Positions 48,586 to 60,430 of a stretch of DNA of 64,000 nt are shown here, in pieces. This DNA comes from Ricinus communis (lineage: Eukaryota; Streptophyta; Magnoliopsida; Malpighiales; Euphorbiaceae): contig NC_063265.1 in the NCBI RefSeq assembly GCF_019578655.1, positions 19,826,285 to 19,890,284 of the forward strand, given 5' to 3'. A program made the position numbers and the translations under genes. The notes beneath the pieces were generated by a model, which searched no databases, was not told the origin of the DNA, and worked only from the letters and a program-made list of their open reading frames with translations. Position 1 is the stretch's first letter. Each line of letters opens with the position of its first letter.

Positions 48586-50110
48586 ATGTCTGTACCAGTT
48601 AAGTTCTTGAAGCCTGTGAGCAGACGTACCATTGAAGAGAAGAAGCTGGTATGTATATATATAATGCACTATAGCTCTAGTCTTTTAATTGCATAAAAAC
48701 ATTAGTTAACTATCCATTTAATTTAATTAGCCGCTACTAACTACTATGGACTTCTGAATTCTGAATTCAAGAACAGTACTCTCTTTCACTCTTTCTGTAC
48801 AAATTTTTTTCACCATTTCAGCATTTGGAGCACCTTGATCGAATGCATGCATGCAGTCTGACAATTGTTTAAAATAGTTCATGTGCAAGAACTGAAATCA
48901 ATTGAATTCCTGTAACTGCATGTTACTCTTGATATGGGTATTCATTGTTTCTGAAAGTTATAAGGAATAACTGAACTTAATTGAACGAGTTCTTGCATTC
49001 TGAGACTTTCCAAATGCACTTACTAGATTAATTTTGAGTGATTTCAGAGGCTTCCGTCACGGCTTATTAGAAATTTTGGCAATGAACTTACCAGTGAGGT
49101 TGCCATTCTTGGTTTCTCTAATGGATTCTTTATGCGAGTGAGATTATCAGAGGCCAATGGAAAAGTTTGGATTGACACTACTAAATTGGTGAAGCATTTT
49201 CATATTCGCGAAGGGTTCATTTTAGAATTTACATATAAAGTTTTCTGCAATTTCTCTTCTAAATATTTTCAAATTGAATATCCATATGATAATGCTAGTA
49301 GTACTAGTGATGAGGAACATTCAAGCAGTAAGCAGTGCCCTCTGCATCATGATGATGTAGAAAGTGGTGACGATGATTCTGTCGAGAACAATGGTTCCAC
49401 TCCTGATCCACCTAAGGGTCAGTCAAGTCGAAGACGAGTAACCATCTCAAAGAAAAATTTGCGCAAGTCTTCTGCTAGTGTTGGTCTAACACAACAGTCT
49501 AACGGATAACAACCACGGAAAGAAGCAAAACCAGTAACGAAACGCCTAGAAGAGCCAGGAAAAGAAGCAAAACCAGTAAGTTCTTTCATTTGTATGATCC
49601 TTCATTTGCTGTATACTTTAGTATGAACTAGATATATATTGAATGAATGCAGAACCAGAAAAGGTGAAATCCATTGCTACCAGAAAGTACCAAAGCTTAA
49701 TTAGAAAGCTAAATAACACCGAGAGAGCGATTGATGCTGCTAAAAAATTTCAAGCACCAGAATCCTTCCTTCTGGGTTGTCTTGCAATCATATGAATTCC
49801 CGCCGAGCTCATTGGGGAGCCTTTACTCAGAACACCCATATGTATGCTTATCTTACATTTTAAAACAATAAGCATAGCAATGATTGTTCTTGATGAACAT
49901 GTTTTTGCAGAATATTCCAAGTGAATTTTCTAAGAAGTACATGAACAAGGTTCAAATTACACTAGTGGCGCGTGATAGAACAGAATGGCGTCTGAAGATA
50001 AGAGTCAGACAACTTAGATACTTGAGTTTTGGGAATGGCTGGAATTTCTTTTCCAAACAGAGTCACTTGAAGGAAGGAGACGTCTGTCTCTTTTAGCTTA
50101 TCAGATAAGG
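48586..50110 (+). pseudogene. B3-domain (REM/VRN1-like) gene with two B3 domains, disabled
   Basis: Plant B3 proteins are nuclear DNA-binding factors. Exon 1 (48586-48648) encodes MSVPVKFLKPVSRRTIEEKK. Exon 2 (from 49048) continues the first B3 domain with LPSRLIRNFGNELTSEVAIL and GKVWIDTTKL, followed by an acidic/Ser-rich linker and a basic SSRRRVTISKKNLRKS. A TAA stop follows at 49507-49509, although the same frame keeps linker-like sequence behind it. The next segment (49650-49845) has a linker and the start of the second B3 domain, but a CTTC duplication near 49766 shifts the frame. The last part (49912-50095) encodes IPSEFSKKYMNKV...GNGWNFFSKQSHLKEGDVCLF and then TAG where Glu is usual. 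I found no canonical junction that keeps the frame into the middle segment. A truncated one-domain protein ending at 49509 could still be made. Confidence 0.75.
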
Positions 50111-51589
50111 ACTTTACCCTGAAAGTATCAGTATTTCCTAGCTAAGTCCTCAGAGTAAAGTTCTGTGAAATGCTTGAAATGTGTAGGTTTTACATTTTGG
50201 TAGCTGATGTTTAATTCTGCTAAGTTGATGCTGATGGCAAAATTCTGGATAAACTTCTAATGGGAACCTCCAATGAACTGCATGTTTCAGTATCTGAGTG
50301 TTGATATTGTATTCCGTCGGCTAATTGCATTCAAAGCATATCATAGATCATACTCTTGCACTGCTATTTCAAGCATCTGAAACTAGAAGCTGTTGGCTAT
50401 GATCAAAAGATTTGTCAAAGGGGAGGACATGCCTGTGCATGCATGCAAATTGCAACGTAGGAATTTTGTAGAACCATTAATATTTCCTCTGTAGACATGA
50501 TTAACCATCTTGATTCTCTTTTAAAATAATTACCAAAATAGGCAAATCAAAGCTGAAATTTGGCATCATTAATTTAGAAGTATGCAAAACAGCTCCTTCT
50601 ATAAATTATGAACTATCAACTATTGAAGCTCTTTCAAGGATACTTCATAGCAAATTATCAGTTTTTCCAAGGTGGTAGATATCCCTGGTACTTTGGTGCC
50701 ACAAATGATAGTAATACACTGATAATTTTTGTAGGGATTATATATAGTTTTTGTTCCACATGCATAAAAGAAATATTAAACGACCTCTGCTTGCTTCCAA
50801 ATTTCAATCGTACGAGACATAAAGCACAAAGCATTGCTTATTTTGTGAAATTATTTTTTGCATGCATGAAAACACAAATATGATTTTTGAAATTAGCAGT
50901 CTTTTAAGCAGTTGATAAGAGGCAGAGTAGATTTCATGAGATAGCAGAAATGAAACTTTTTCTTTTATTAAAGATTTAGTTGCTTCGATATTTTTACTTG
51001 CCAATTTCTCTGTCATTTCCAAATAAGAACCTTAGAACTTTTAACAATCATGCTCAGTGCTTCATCAACGACACTACAAAAGGTCCCTCTGCTTCTAACC
51101 ATCTTTCCCATTTTCCTACTACTAGGACCTCACAATAAGTATTATTCAATGCTTATTGAATTGCAAAGAGGACTCAACATTTTAATATAATATGACAAAT
51201 ATAATAGCCTTAGCATGTCAAACTCCAAAAAAGGTAAGCTTCACAATTTTAAGAAAACCTCAGGACAAAAGATTCAACAGATAAAGCATCGATTTATTTT
51301 TCAAATAAAACAAAAAAAAAACTTTGAGATTGCTAAATTACTGATGAAATATATCAACGGGACCACCATAGTATTTTGTTTTGTTTTTTAACTCCTCCAA
51401 AGACAAAGAAAGGGTGGTTATTGTATCATTTACTGATTTAAACTTGAAAAACTCTGTTTTTATTCGATAAAAAAAGGTAAGTAAAAGTGAATTGCATTGT
51501 GGAGTCAAATGCAATGCGTAATCGATGCCAAAAACTAGACATTCTTAACGCCCTATTTCAAAACTAGATGTAATTGAGGGTGGCTTGAC
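50111..51589. other. Non-coding DNA
   Basis: AT-rich. The open frames 50608-50883 (+) and 50804-51022 (-) show no protein features and lie on opposite strands of the same low-complexity stretch. No repeat boundaries were seen. Confidence 0.45.
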
Positions 51590-52170
51590 TCACAAGGTGG
51601 AGTTAGTGAATGCTTTATCATTATCCTCAAAATTAGGCCTCTTTTGGAAGATCAGGAAATGGAGCTTTGAACTTAAGAACTTGAATAGGTTCCCTATTTG
51701 AGCTGCAGTCAGAATTTTCCCTGCCCCATAAAGATCCCAAATCCATTCCATCAAGCTTAGATAGCATTCCTCATCCTTTGTATTTTTCCCCTACAGCTCT
51801 CTCCAAAGCAACAACTCCAGAGCTGTAAATATCTGACTCTTTACCAACATTACAACCTTTTGGGTTTCAAGGCGTGAATCAGGTTGTAAAACCATAACCG
51901 CACCAAAATCACCAAGCTTAGCATTGAAATTCAACATATTAGCTGACTTGATATCTCAGTGCAGTACTCATTTCTCTGATTATTCATGAAGATACAACAA
52001 CACAAATGCTAAATCAAGAGCTACATTATACCTCACTTCATATGAAAGATGAGCCATTGTTGAAAAGATGCTTGTCAAGACTTCCATTGAACATAAATTC
52101 ATAACCATAAATGAAGCTTTGATCTTGGAGAATCATACACTTTACACAGTTCATCCGACATAAAAGTTCT
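51590..52170 (-). pseudogene. L-type lectin receptor kinase-like kinase-domain fragment, broken
   Basis: On the minus strand the fragment begins with a segment resembling the hinge and early C-lobe (VRYNVALDLAFVLLYLHE, about 52055-52000). Then comes the catalytic loop VLH-stop-DIKSANMLNF (about 51965-51930), where the conserved Arg of HRD reads as a stop, and AKLGDFG (about 51920-51905), where the DFG motif is kept. The APE region is altered, and later text resembles the C-lobe. Stops interrupt it, and there are no lectin, transmembrane or N-lobe parts. It is a dead fragment. Confidence 0.65.
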
Positions 52171-54181
52171 TTTGACTGCTACAGTTTTTAAGAATGTCAG
52201 CTTTCTTATTCTTGATTTCTTCGCAAACATAAAGCAAACAATTTGCTGAAAGAGAAAGAACAACGGCCCTTTTCTGTCCCAGAATATGGTGAACTACCTT
52301 TGCGAGTTTGACAATTACAGAATTTCCTACGGATAATTGTTCTCAACTATCTAACATAAAAATTCTGATCCAGGTAATAAAGAAGAATTCTCCATTGTTT
52401 CAAAACAGCAGAGTGCTGCATGATTTTTTTACTATGTACAGCTATACCTGAAATGCATTTCAGAAGAGAAAGCAAACATAGTACTTGCATTTTCCAAATT
52501 TCAATCAGCATGAAGAATAGACTTACCTCAGTTTGCACCAAATTATCCAGTCCAAGTCCAAGCTATTGAAACTTGACAGCAAACCAAGGTTACTGCAACT
52601 CATTGCAACTCAGATGGCCAGGTACCGGGCCTGTTTACTTGATGGCTTTTGGTGTTATTAAGTTGGAGGAATGCAACTATAAAAATGCTTTCCTGTTTGA
52701 GGAAGATCATTGTCACTCTAGTTGAAGGAGACATCACATGCTCCTGCTATGTTGCATCAACTGTTATCACCACACATAAGCTCCAACTCTGACACATCAT
52801 TTAGTACAAAAAATTAAACTCCTATAACAATTAACACAGCATCATTCTCGGTTCATCAATGATAGGGTTCACAGTTGAGCTGCACCAGGTCAAATCTCCA
52901 GCATGCTATAAGACTTCTGCCACAATGAAACAACTTAAACTTATATGGTCAAACTTTTACATGTTAAAATCCCCCCATCCATAATGGCTAATTACTGATT
53001 AGCAGTCCTGAGGGATCAAAAACTACCTATACATTTCAATAACTGAGAAATTATGCTAATATCCAAGGTGAAGCAGAACAATGAATAACGGCCAAACTAT
53101 GGTGAACAGCATAAAGAATATTATTGAGAACACACAACATGTGCTACCACTAGGGATCATATCCAAAGGTACATGACTGACTGATCAGATGCTAGAGATG
53201 AGTTGATGCAAAAAAACTAAAAATGATATGTAGCAAATAACACAGAATCTATTCATACCCCTTAGACAAGAAGCATGGGACAAACAGTAATCAATTCATA
53301 CAAAAATGACGAGAAAATTTCAATCAGGAAGCCTAAAAAGAAGTATGCACAATAAAAATATTAGTTCCTATATGCTATTTTGCTGATTATTACTCAACTT
53401 CAGTAGTGACTCATTAACCTAGCCAAACTTGCACCACATTATACAAACAAGCATCTCCGCATGTAGGAGAATTTAGACATAAGGCGCAACACAGCAAGTT
53501 CAACTGCATAATTAAATGAAAAAGAAAAGCATGAAGAACTTAAGTAGAACAGAATAATGCAAAACTACTTACCACAGATTATCCTGCATGCTACATCATG
53601 AACTTTAAACTTCAGAGAATCATAAACTGCACAATATATATGTTCATCTTTCAGGCAAAATTATCTCTTTTATTTCCTTCTATCTAAACAATTAATAATC
53701 TTACAACGAAATTCAGTGTATAAGTTACAAAAATCTCGGATGGATACAGAACCATGTGCCATCCACATTATTAATGAATCGCTGATACTTCATCCAATGA
53801 ATCCTAAAAAGGCTAGGTCAAGTCATCTAACCAGTAAACATCACAAGGTCAGGAAAGGGTCAGTAAATGGAATGGGCTTCTTGATTTACAACAATTAGCA
53901 ACTGTCTGGATGGCAAAAGCAGAGTGAGCATGCAGTAGGAATGACAATTTTTTTATACCATACCAAACTCAACTGAGCTTTAATCCCAGTCATGGCAGAT
54001 CAGCCTCATTAATACACTTCCTTCATACTGCCAGTGCTAAGCTGCACTTCTCCATTCTGTAATGCCTAAGCAGTACTATAGTTTACTATAGCACCCCCAA
54101 AACAATAGCATTTTCGATGGAAGCCAGGAATGTAATGAGCATGCACACTGCTCAATCAACAAGATCAGAAAATTTTCCAAG
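52171..54181. other. Non-coding DNA and 3' flank of the minus-strand PPR gene
   Basis: No gene was recognised. The part next to 54181 must contain the 3' UTR of the PPR gene. The short open frames at 52347-52541 (-) and 53716-53898 (+) have no recognisable features. Confidence 0.5.
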
Positions 54182-56596
54182 TCATCTTAGAACCATCTTG
54201 AAATATGATTCAGAGAGAAAGTTAATCTTTAAGCTCGCTTGATGTCCAGCATCACCTTGCAAAAGGAACTTTGTAGTTTGGTGAAGGTGAGAATCCAAAT
54301 CATATCCCAGTGACTTCATTCTGCTTAGAAGATCAAATGCACGATTCCTTTTATCTTCAGAACGAAGAAGAGACTTAAGTAGTCGGTTGCAAATACGTGG
54401 CATCAACATATAACCTTTGTCAATTGTGTAAAGGAAAATTTCTGCTGCAAGGTCTAAATTCCCAACTTTGAGTAATCTATATATTAACTTCACACAACTT
54501 GGAGGAGTCACAAGAACATTGTGCTCTTCAAGAGTAAAAAATATCTTTAGAGCTTCTTCTAGTCTTCCTGCCTGACATAGCCCAATCAACCAAATGGTGT
54601 AAGGTGCTAACTGAAAATCATTCAACTTAAAGTCCATCTCAAGTAAGCCTCGAACTGCCTCTTCCACTTCTCCCTTCTCAAAATTTTCCTCTACTGATTT
54701 TAGTACTTCACTATCTCGGCCAGGAATGCTCCGCAGATACTTCAACCAAAGACTAAAAGCGAGTGTAATCTTATTTCTCCTACACGACCAAGTCATAAAC
54801 GATTTGTAAACTTCTGTAATTGGTGTACAGCCATTCTTCAATATCTGATCCAACACTGTAAATGCATCCTCTTCTCTGTTAGCACTTAAAAGTCCATTTA
54901 TAAGAGTTCCATATGTCACAGAATCAGGTGACAGCCCCTTCAGCTGAAGCTCCTTAAAGAGCTTAAAAGCACCATTAATATTGCCTGCCTTGCAAAAACC
55001 ATGAATCAGAATGTTATAGGTTATGATGTTAGGTGCAAACCCACTATCAGTAAGCTGCATGAGAATATTGTATGCCTTGAGAATCAATCCTGAGTCGCAC
55101 AATTGCTCCACCATAGTTTGCAGACTTGCAGTGTCAAGGACCCGGTTGGCACCCTGAGAAAGACGAAGAAACAAAGAAGGATTTCTCCCTATCTCCATCT
55201 TGTAAAATAAAAGTTGAGCTTTCTCAATGTTGCCAGCCTTGCAAAATCCATCAATAAGAGCATTGAATGTAACTACAGAAGGATAACATCCATGTTTCTC
55301 CATCTCATTAAATATTTGCTGTGCGTCCCCAACTAACCCACTTCTGCACATACCACATATGAGAATGGTGTAAGTGCAGGCACTAGAGAAGCAATCATTC
55401 TTTGAAATCTCAAGATGAAGTGATTTTGCCTCATCCAAGAGACCAAGATCACAATAACCTTTAATCAAAGCATTATAACAATGAGTATCAGGAACTAGAC
55501 CTCTCTCAGTCATCTCATTCAACAACCTTAAGGCATCCTTAAACTTCCCCGCTTTTGATAATCCCTTCATCATTATAGTGTACAAGATAACATCAGGCTT
55601 AATATTATGCTCAGTCATTTTCCTGTACCAAACTTGGGCATCTTCAAATCTCCTAGCCCTGAATAACCCATCAATTAAACAACTATATCCTTGCTTATCA
55701 AGCACATATCTATCCTTTTCAAAATACTTTAAAAGACCAAGAGCCTCATCTACTCTACCCAACTTACAGAACCCATGGAGCAAAGCATTATATGTGACAG
55801 AATCAGGAATGCACCCATGATCTTTCATTGCAATAAACAATCTATAAGCAACATCTGCCTTTTGAGCTTGACACAAACCTGAAATAATTATAGTATACGT
55901 AATCTTATTCGGCAAAATTCTTCTTTGCGTCATTTCATCAAACATTTGAAGTGCATTCTGAGTTTTTCCACTCTTGCACATCCCATCAATCAAAATACTA
56001 AATGTAGCTATATTGGGCAAACAATTAAGCTTCAACATTCTATTATAAATCCCTAAAGCTAATAAAACAACTTCTTTACGCACCATAACATGCAACACCG
56101 TATTATAAGTAAAAACATCAGGCTTACAATCAAAATCCTTCATCATTTCAAAAGATTCCACAGCCTTCTCAATCATATCCATCTTCGCATAAGCTTGAAT
56201 TAAAACAGTAAATGCATCAGCCGATATCGAAAAACCACACCTTTTTATTTCTTTCAGAACTTGCCAATACAATTCAAAACCATTATCTTTAATGAGCATA
56301 TCAATTATCATATTATGAGACACCCATGATCGGAGTCGCCTAAATTTAGATGCCCAGATAAAGAAACGAAAACCCAAAAGAGAATTTGGTGGGTTTTTAA
56401 TTATATAAGTGACAATGCTAGGAGAGAGAAAGGGAACTTTAGATTCTAAAGCTGGTTCAATGGGATTTACACTGTCAATGATGGTTAACACTTCATTGGA
56501 GATAGCAAAATCTACCGCGGAGTAAGTGTGGAAATGCTGTTTCCATGGTGGTTTAGCGCGAGAGATTTCGCGGAGTAAAGAACGGAGCTTTTTCAT
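54182..56596 (-). CDS. P-class pentatricopeptide repeat protein, At1g79540-like, intronless, 804 aa
   Basis: A probable organelle RNA-binding protein of the helical-repeat PPR family. One uninterrupted frame of 804 residues starts at the ATG complementary to 56594-56596. The N-terminus (MKKLRSLLREISRAKPPWKQ) is basic and lacks acidic residues for its first nine positions, as in a mitochondrial or plastid presequence. PPR motifs run from about residue 128 to the end, with typical VTYNALLHGFCKLGRVDEAL, PNIITYNILIHGFCKAGNIN and PDSVTYGTLINGLL units, roughly 17 in all. There is an irregular spacer around residues 615-660. The C-terminal blocks APYTIWLIGLCQAGRLEEAL and ICNRLLKSLLRSEDKRNRAF match At1g79540 from memory. 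There is no E, E+ or DYW extension, so an editing role is not indicated. The gene has no same-strand neighbour nearby. Confidence 0.88.
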   Translation of the reverse strand: MKKLRSLLREISRAKPPWKQHFHTYSAVDFAISNEVLTIIDSVNPIEPALESKVPFLSPSIVTYIIKNPPNSLLGFRFFIWASKFRRLRSWVSHNMIIDMLIKDNGFELYWQVLKEIKRCGFSISADAFTVLIQAYAKMDMIEKAVESFEMMKDFDCKPDVFTYNTVLHVMVRKEVVLLALGIYNRMLKLNCLPNIATFSILIDGMCKSGKTQNALQMFDEMTQRRILPNKITYTIIISGLCQAQKADVAYRLFIAMKDHGCIPDSVTYNALLHGFCKLGRVDEALGLLKYFEKDRYVLDKQGYSCLIDGLFRARRFEDAQVWYRKMTEHNIKPDVILYTIMMKGLSKAGKFKDALRLLNEMTERGLVPDTHCYNALIKGYCDLGLLDEAKSLHLEISKNDCFSSACTYTILICGMCRSGLVGDAQQIFNEMEKHGCYPSVVTFNALIDGFCKAGNIEKAQLLFYKMEIGRNPSLFLRLSQGANRVLDTASLQTMVEQLCDSGLILKAYNILMQLTDSGFAPNIITYNILIHGFCKAGNINGAFKLFKELQLKGLSPDSVTYGTLINGLLSANREEDAFTVLDQILKNGCTPITEVYKSFMTWSCRRNKITLAFSLWLKYLRSIPGRDSEVLKSVEENFEKGEVEEAVRGLLEMDFKLNDFQLAPYTIWLIGLCQAGRLEEALKIFFTLEEHNVLVTPPSCVKLIYRLLKVGNLDLAAEIFLYTIDKGYMLMPRICNRLLKSLLRSEDKRNRAFDLLSRMKSLGYDLDSHLHQTTKFLLQGDAGHQASLKINFLSESYFKMVLR

Positions 56597-57312
56597 GATT
56601 GTGCGATTTGATTTAAATTTTTAGGGTTTTTGGAAAATTTTCAATTGATGGAGAGCTATGGGGGTTTAGGTGGGTTTTCGCAGGAACGCATCACAGGAGA
56701 CGCATTATTTGATCACTTTGAGTGGTTTTCCGTTTGGTCGACCAGAAAAGGAAGCAAGTGAAAATTATAGGGCTGTTTGGCACTTTAAAAAACGGAACAG
56801 TATATCTCTATCTTTTTTGTTAAATAGTATTTATTACGTGTGATAATAGTTTGACGTAATATATGATCCAATTTTTATATTTTTTTATTATTATTAAAAT
56901 TTACTATATACTTTTAATAAAATTAATAATTATTTTTATGTTAGATTAAGAACTAAATTAGTAATTTAAAATTTTATTTTTATTTTTAAATTTATTATCA
57001 AATATCAAGTTTTATTATTAAATTAAAATTAATTTTTATTTGGCATAAATTAATTTTAGTGTCTAATTACAATAATAAATTTAATATTTTTTATTTTAAT
57101 ATTTTATTTTTAATACAATTTAATTCAAATAAATCTATTTTATATTAATAACTAAAATTAAATTATATAGTAATCTAATAATATTAATGGCCTTTTAATG
57201 TAATAAAAAAATATAGAAACTAGGTTATATATTAGACTAAACTTTAAAGAGTAAATAGTATTTAATTTTTTTTATTTTAAGATTAAGAACAGTCTATCTA
57301 TATATTTTGTTG
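56597..57312 (-). promoter_or_regulatory. 5' flank of the minus-strand PPR gene, then AT-rich DNA
   Basis: The first ~200 bp upstream of the ATG (56597-56800) are of mixed composition and are the likely leader and promoter. No TATA box can be singled out with confidence. From 56830 the DNA is strongly AT-rich without a recognised feature. Confidence 0.3.
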
Positions 57313-57839
57313 GATAAAAAGTCGGTTTGTCCCCTAAACTTATGTTCAAAGGTTAAATACAATTAATTTAAATTTTTCAACAAATAGTTTTTGAATTTAT
57401 ATTCAAGAGTCAAATACACTCAATTTAAACTTTTCAGCAAATAGCTTCCTAAACATATATCCAATAGTCAAATACATCTAATTTAGTCTTTTTAAAAAAA
57501 GTGAAATAATATTAAATTTTTACATTTTAATTAAATATTTATTTCATTAATTTATTGATACAATAACTAGTGACGTGCTATACAAGAACGTAGTTGGTAA
57601 AATTTAAATTTTAAATTTTATTCCTAAAAATCTAATTTTATTTAACTTTTTAAAAGAGTTTAAATTGGGTATATTTGACCATTGGACACAAATTTAAATA
57701 GTTATTTATTGAAAATAAAATTTAAAATTTAATATATTTTATCCTTGAACATAAATTTAGAGAGTTATTTACCGAAGAAATTTAAATTAAATGTATTTAA
57801 TCCTTAACCATAAATTTAGGAAGAAAATGACCCTTTATC
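57313..57839. mobile_element. MITE-like element with ~70-bp inverted ends
   Basis: The left end, GATAAAAAGTCGGTTTGTCC then CCTAAACTTATGTTCAAAGG then TTAAATAC, is mirrored by the complement of the right end, GATAAAGGGTCATTTTCTTC then CTAAATTTATGGTTAAGGAT then TAAATAC. The first ends are also repeated internally (TTATATTCAAGAGTCAAATA, TATATCCAATAGTCAAATAC). It is 527 bp and non-coding. A related copy lies at 23030-23500. Confidence 0.7.
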
Positions 57840-58029
57840 TATATTTTCTTAGTTGGTAGCATTTTCAGTTATTGCTTAATAGAGTTATATTGGAAATAGT
57901 AAATGAATTTCTTAATTAATAATAATTTTTCATATTTTCACTGAAATATAATGAATCAGTAATGTATATTAGGAGAACCTTCCTATTAAAACCATTATGG
58001 TTGTAAGGTATATATATAATTCATGGTCA

Positions 58030-58352
58030 AATAAATATTTATACACTTGAATTTTGACTATTTGATCATTTTAACACTTTAATTTTTGATATAATCTGAT
58101 AAATACCTCACTTTGTATTATTTATAATATTTAAATATTTTTTTGACATATGGTTTTATTTAACACGTCCAATATATTATGTATAGGTATTTTAAAGTTA
58201 TCATAAAATAAAACTAGGTGCCTGTTAGATTAAATTGAAAAATAAAAGTGTTTCATGGACTATAAAAATATAATTTAGATATTTGTTAGGTTAAACTGAA
58301 AATTAAAATATTAAAATAACCAAATGATCAAAATTCGCGTGTTTAATTATGC
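58030..58352. mobile_element. MITE-like element with ~55-bp inverted ends
   Basis: The left end TTGAATTTTGACTATTTGAT, then CATTTTAACACTTTAATTTT, is mirrored by the complement of the right end, GCGAATTTTGATCATTTGGT then TATTTTAATATTTTAATTTT. It is about 320 bp and non-coding. Same family as 45690-45970. Confidence 0.65.
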
Positions 58353-58739
58353 ATTGTACCTATAACTCATGGTAGCAATATTCAACTTCATTCATTTTAA
58401 CCCTTTCATGCCATTGCGAATATAACTACTATCTATTTCAAAAATACAACAATAGAATACAAAAATGAAATATCAGTTATAACATAGATATTAGAAGATA
58501 TTTGTCAAGATCAACTTGTTCTTCATAATCTATTTTAGAAAATGTTGGTAAATGAATTTGTAAAAAGATGCATAACTAGGTTGCATATAAAAAGAGAAAC
58601 CATGAGGACAAGTTAGTTTTCAAAGAAAAATACAACACAAAAATATTAGAAAACATTAAATGAAAGATATAATTCTTTTTGAAGTATACTTTATATTTTG
58701 AAATTTAATTTTGAAAAATTGTTTAATTTCCTCCAATGT

Positions 58740-58817
58740 CATCATATATATATATGACAAAATTTAATCTGGATTGATACTCGCACTTTCATTTGAATAT
58801 TATATATATATATATAT
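58740..58817. repeat. (AT)n-rich border before the viral remnants
   Basis: Short (AT)n/(TA)n runs at 58743-58756 and 58798-58817 sit at the left edge of the pararetrovirus-derived block. Integration of endogenous pararetroviruses into AT dinucleotide-rich DNA is known in plants. Confidence 0.6.
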
Positions 58818-58818
58818 G

Positions 58819-59549
58819 CTAAGTTATTCTAGGGGTTTGCCATCCCAATCTATTGATTTGGGAGGGTTTTTTAGTTACACTTTCTAGTTCTGAATCATTA
58901 AATTTACTGCTTTGGGCTTGTTTTATAGCACTGATATTTCTACTGTTTTGAAGATTATATGGTATTAGGTTTTTTGAAGACTCGAAAGTGACTAACTTGC
59001 TAAGTTGCTCTCTGACTGCTCTAGCAAACTCAGTTTGCTTGTGAAATTGGTCTTCACTAGGCTTTGAAATCTTATAGGGTTTGAAGACGGGATTTTTGAG
59101 TATTTCTGTTTGACCCACCTCTCTTAGATAACCAGTATTGGAGATTACAGAGGTTAAGACTGTAGTACGTCTTTGAATTTGGCTTTCTATCCTAACTAGT
59201 TGTTTTCCTATTGTGTTAAGATAGGTATTTGGAAAATTGTTCTGTTGAACAATATTTTTGATATTTTTCTCAAACTCTTCTCCTACTAATTTGTAAGGTG
59301 CGGCTTTAATTTCATTTTCTCCATAAGGAATGGTTATCTTCCTAAGAGAAGGATGTTCAGACTGGATGGTTTGATTTTCTCCAACCTTCTATTCTGGGGC
59401 TTTGTTCCTAATGGTAACTTGACTAATGAGTTTATCTTTGAAAGGAAATAAAATACTATTTTCTTTACAATATATCTGAAACCAATCAAAAAATGTGATT
59501 TGGATCTTGTTCTACATGCAAAATTCATAGTATCTTTCCTGGATACCAT
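58819..59549 (-). pseudogene. Endogenous caulimovirid fragment, minus strand (part of the polyprotein between movement and coat regions)
   Basis: Minus-strand open frames at 59118-58819 and 59549-59334 are separated by a segment that is also coding-like. They read as one decayed polyprotein stretch of the kind found between movement-protein and coat-protein domains in plant pararetroviruses. This is inferred mainly from composition and from the adjacent viral block. There is no intact domain, and stops and frame changes are present. Its orientation is opposite to the coat/RT block that starts near 59700, so the insertion is rearranged. Confidence 0.5.
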
Positions 59550-59699
59550 CTTTTTCTTGTAAAATTTGAAAAAAAAAATAAAAACTTTTTGGAATGATTT
59601 TTTTTTGAATAGAAATATTCATATAAAAGCTTTTTGTTAATGTGAAAATCTTTTAAAATCATGTTGATTTCTGCTTCTAGATTTTGGGTTATTGCAGAT

Positions 59700-60430
59700 G
59701 GTGAGAGTGAAGAGGGGATAGAGATGATATGTCAACCCTAATTCTTACGATTTCCCTCTATTTCATAGAAGATCCATCTCATCTCAAAGATAAAATGTTG
59801 AACTTCTCATTAATCTGACCTGCAAAAAACTTAGTAATCTCCAAACCTATAAAGACACTTTCCTGACCAGAGTAATGCTTAGAGAAGACTCAAACCAACC
59901 TTTCTGGAAAGAAAAATTCTTAGTTGGTTTGCCCAAAATACTAGGTAAAAGAGTTAGGAATACTATCAGAGAAGCCCACAATAGCTAAATCCCTTATAAT
60001 TTCTATACTTATGGCGAATTAGTTAGCCTTACCTAGAAAGAAGGACTAAAAATTTCCCATGATCTTAAGTTTCAAAGATAGCTCAAATGGGAAATGAAGA
60101 AAACTAGACAAGAACTAGGTAGCTTTTGTAACCAGTTTGAGTATAATCCCATAGAACCTTTCCCTGCCTGCAAAGGAAAATGCAGAGAAGATTTTTCTAA
60201 ACTTTATAAGAAAAAAACGTTTTCTCAAAAGTAGGAAGGTGCCAAAAAACAAAGAGAATTTTTATAAATGGCCATTATCTTCAAATTACGCAAAATAAAG
60301 TCCCAAAATTTTTTTTAGCAAAATTACTTGTTACAAATGTGGCAAAAAAGGACACACTTCAAAGTATTGTAAGTTTTCTAAAAAACTTCAGGAGCTCCAA
60401 ATAGAAGAAAAAAATTTTGAGCAAAATTTC
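59700..60430 (+). pseudogene. Endogenous caulimovirid coat-protein region with zinc knuckle, broken
   Basis: Fragments in changing frames match the conserved C-terminal part of caulimovirid coat proteins. They end in a CCHC zinc knuckle at 60329-60373 (C-x2-C-x4-H-x4-C spacing), which binds RNA in the capsid precursor. Stop codons and frameshifts occur throughout. It cannot encode a whole capsid protein. Confidence 0.7.

Noticed and set aside
52600..52760. Plus-strand kinase C-lobe fragment (text resembling AFGVIKLEE)
   Set aside because: The match is short and most flanking kinase residues are missing. It could be chance, so it is mentioned only as a lead.
55578..55820. 80-residue plus-strand frame
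   Set aside because: It is antisense to the 804-residue PPR gene and explained as its shadow.
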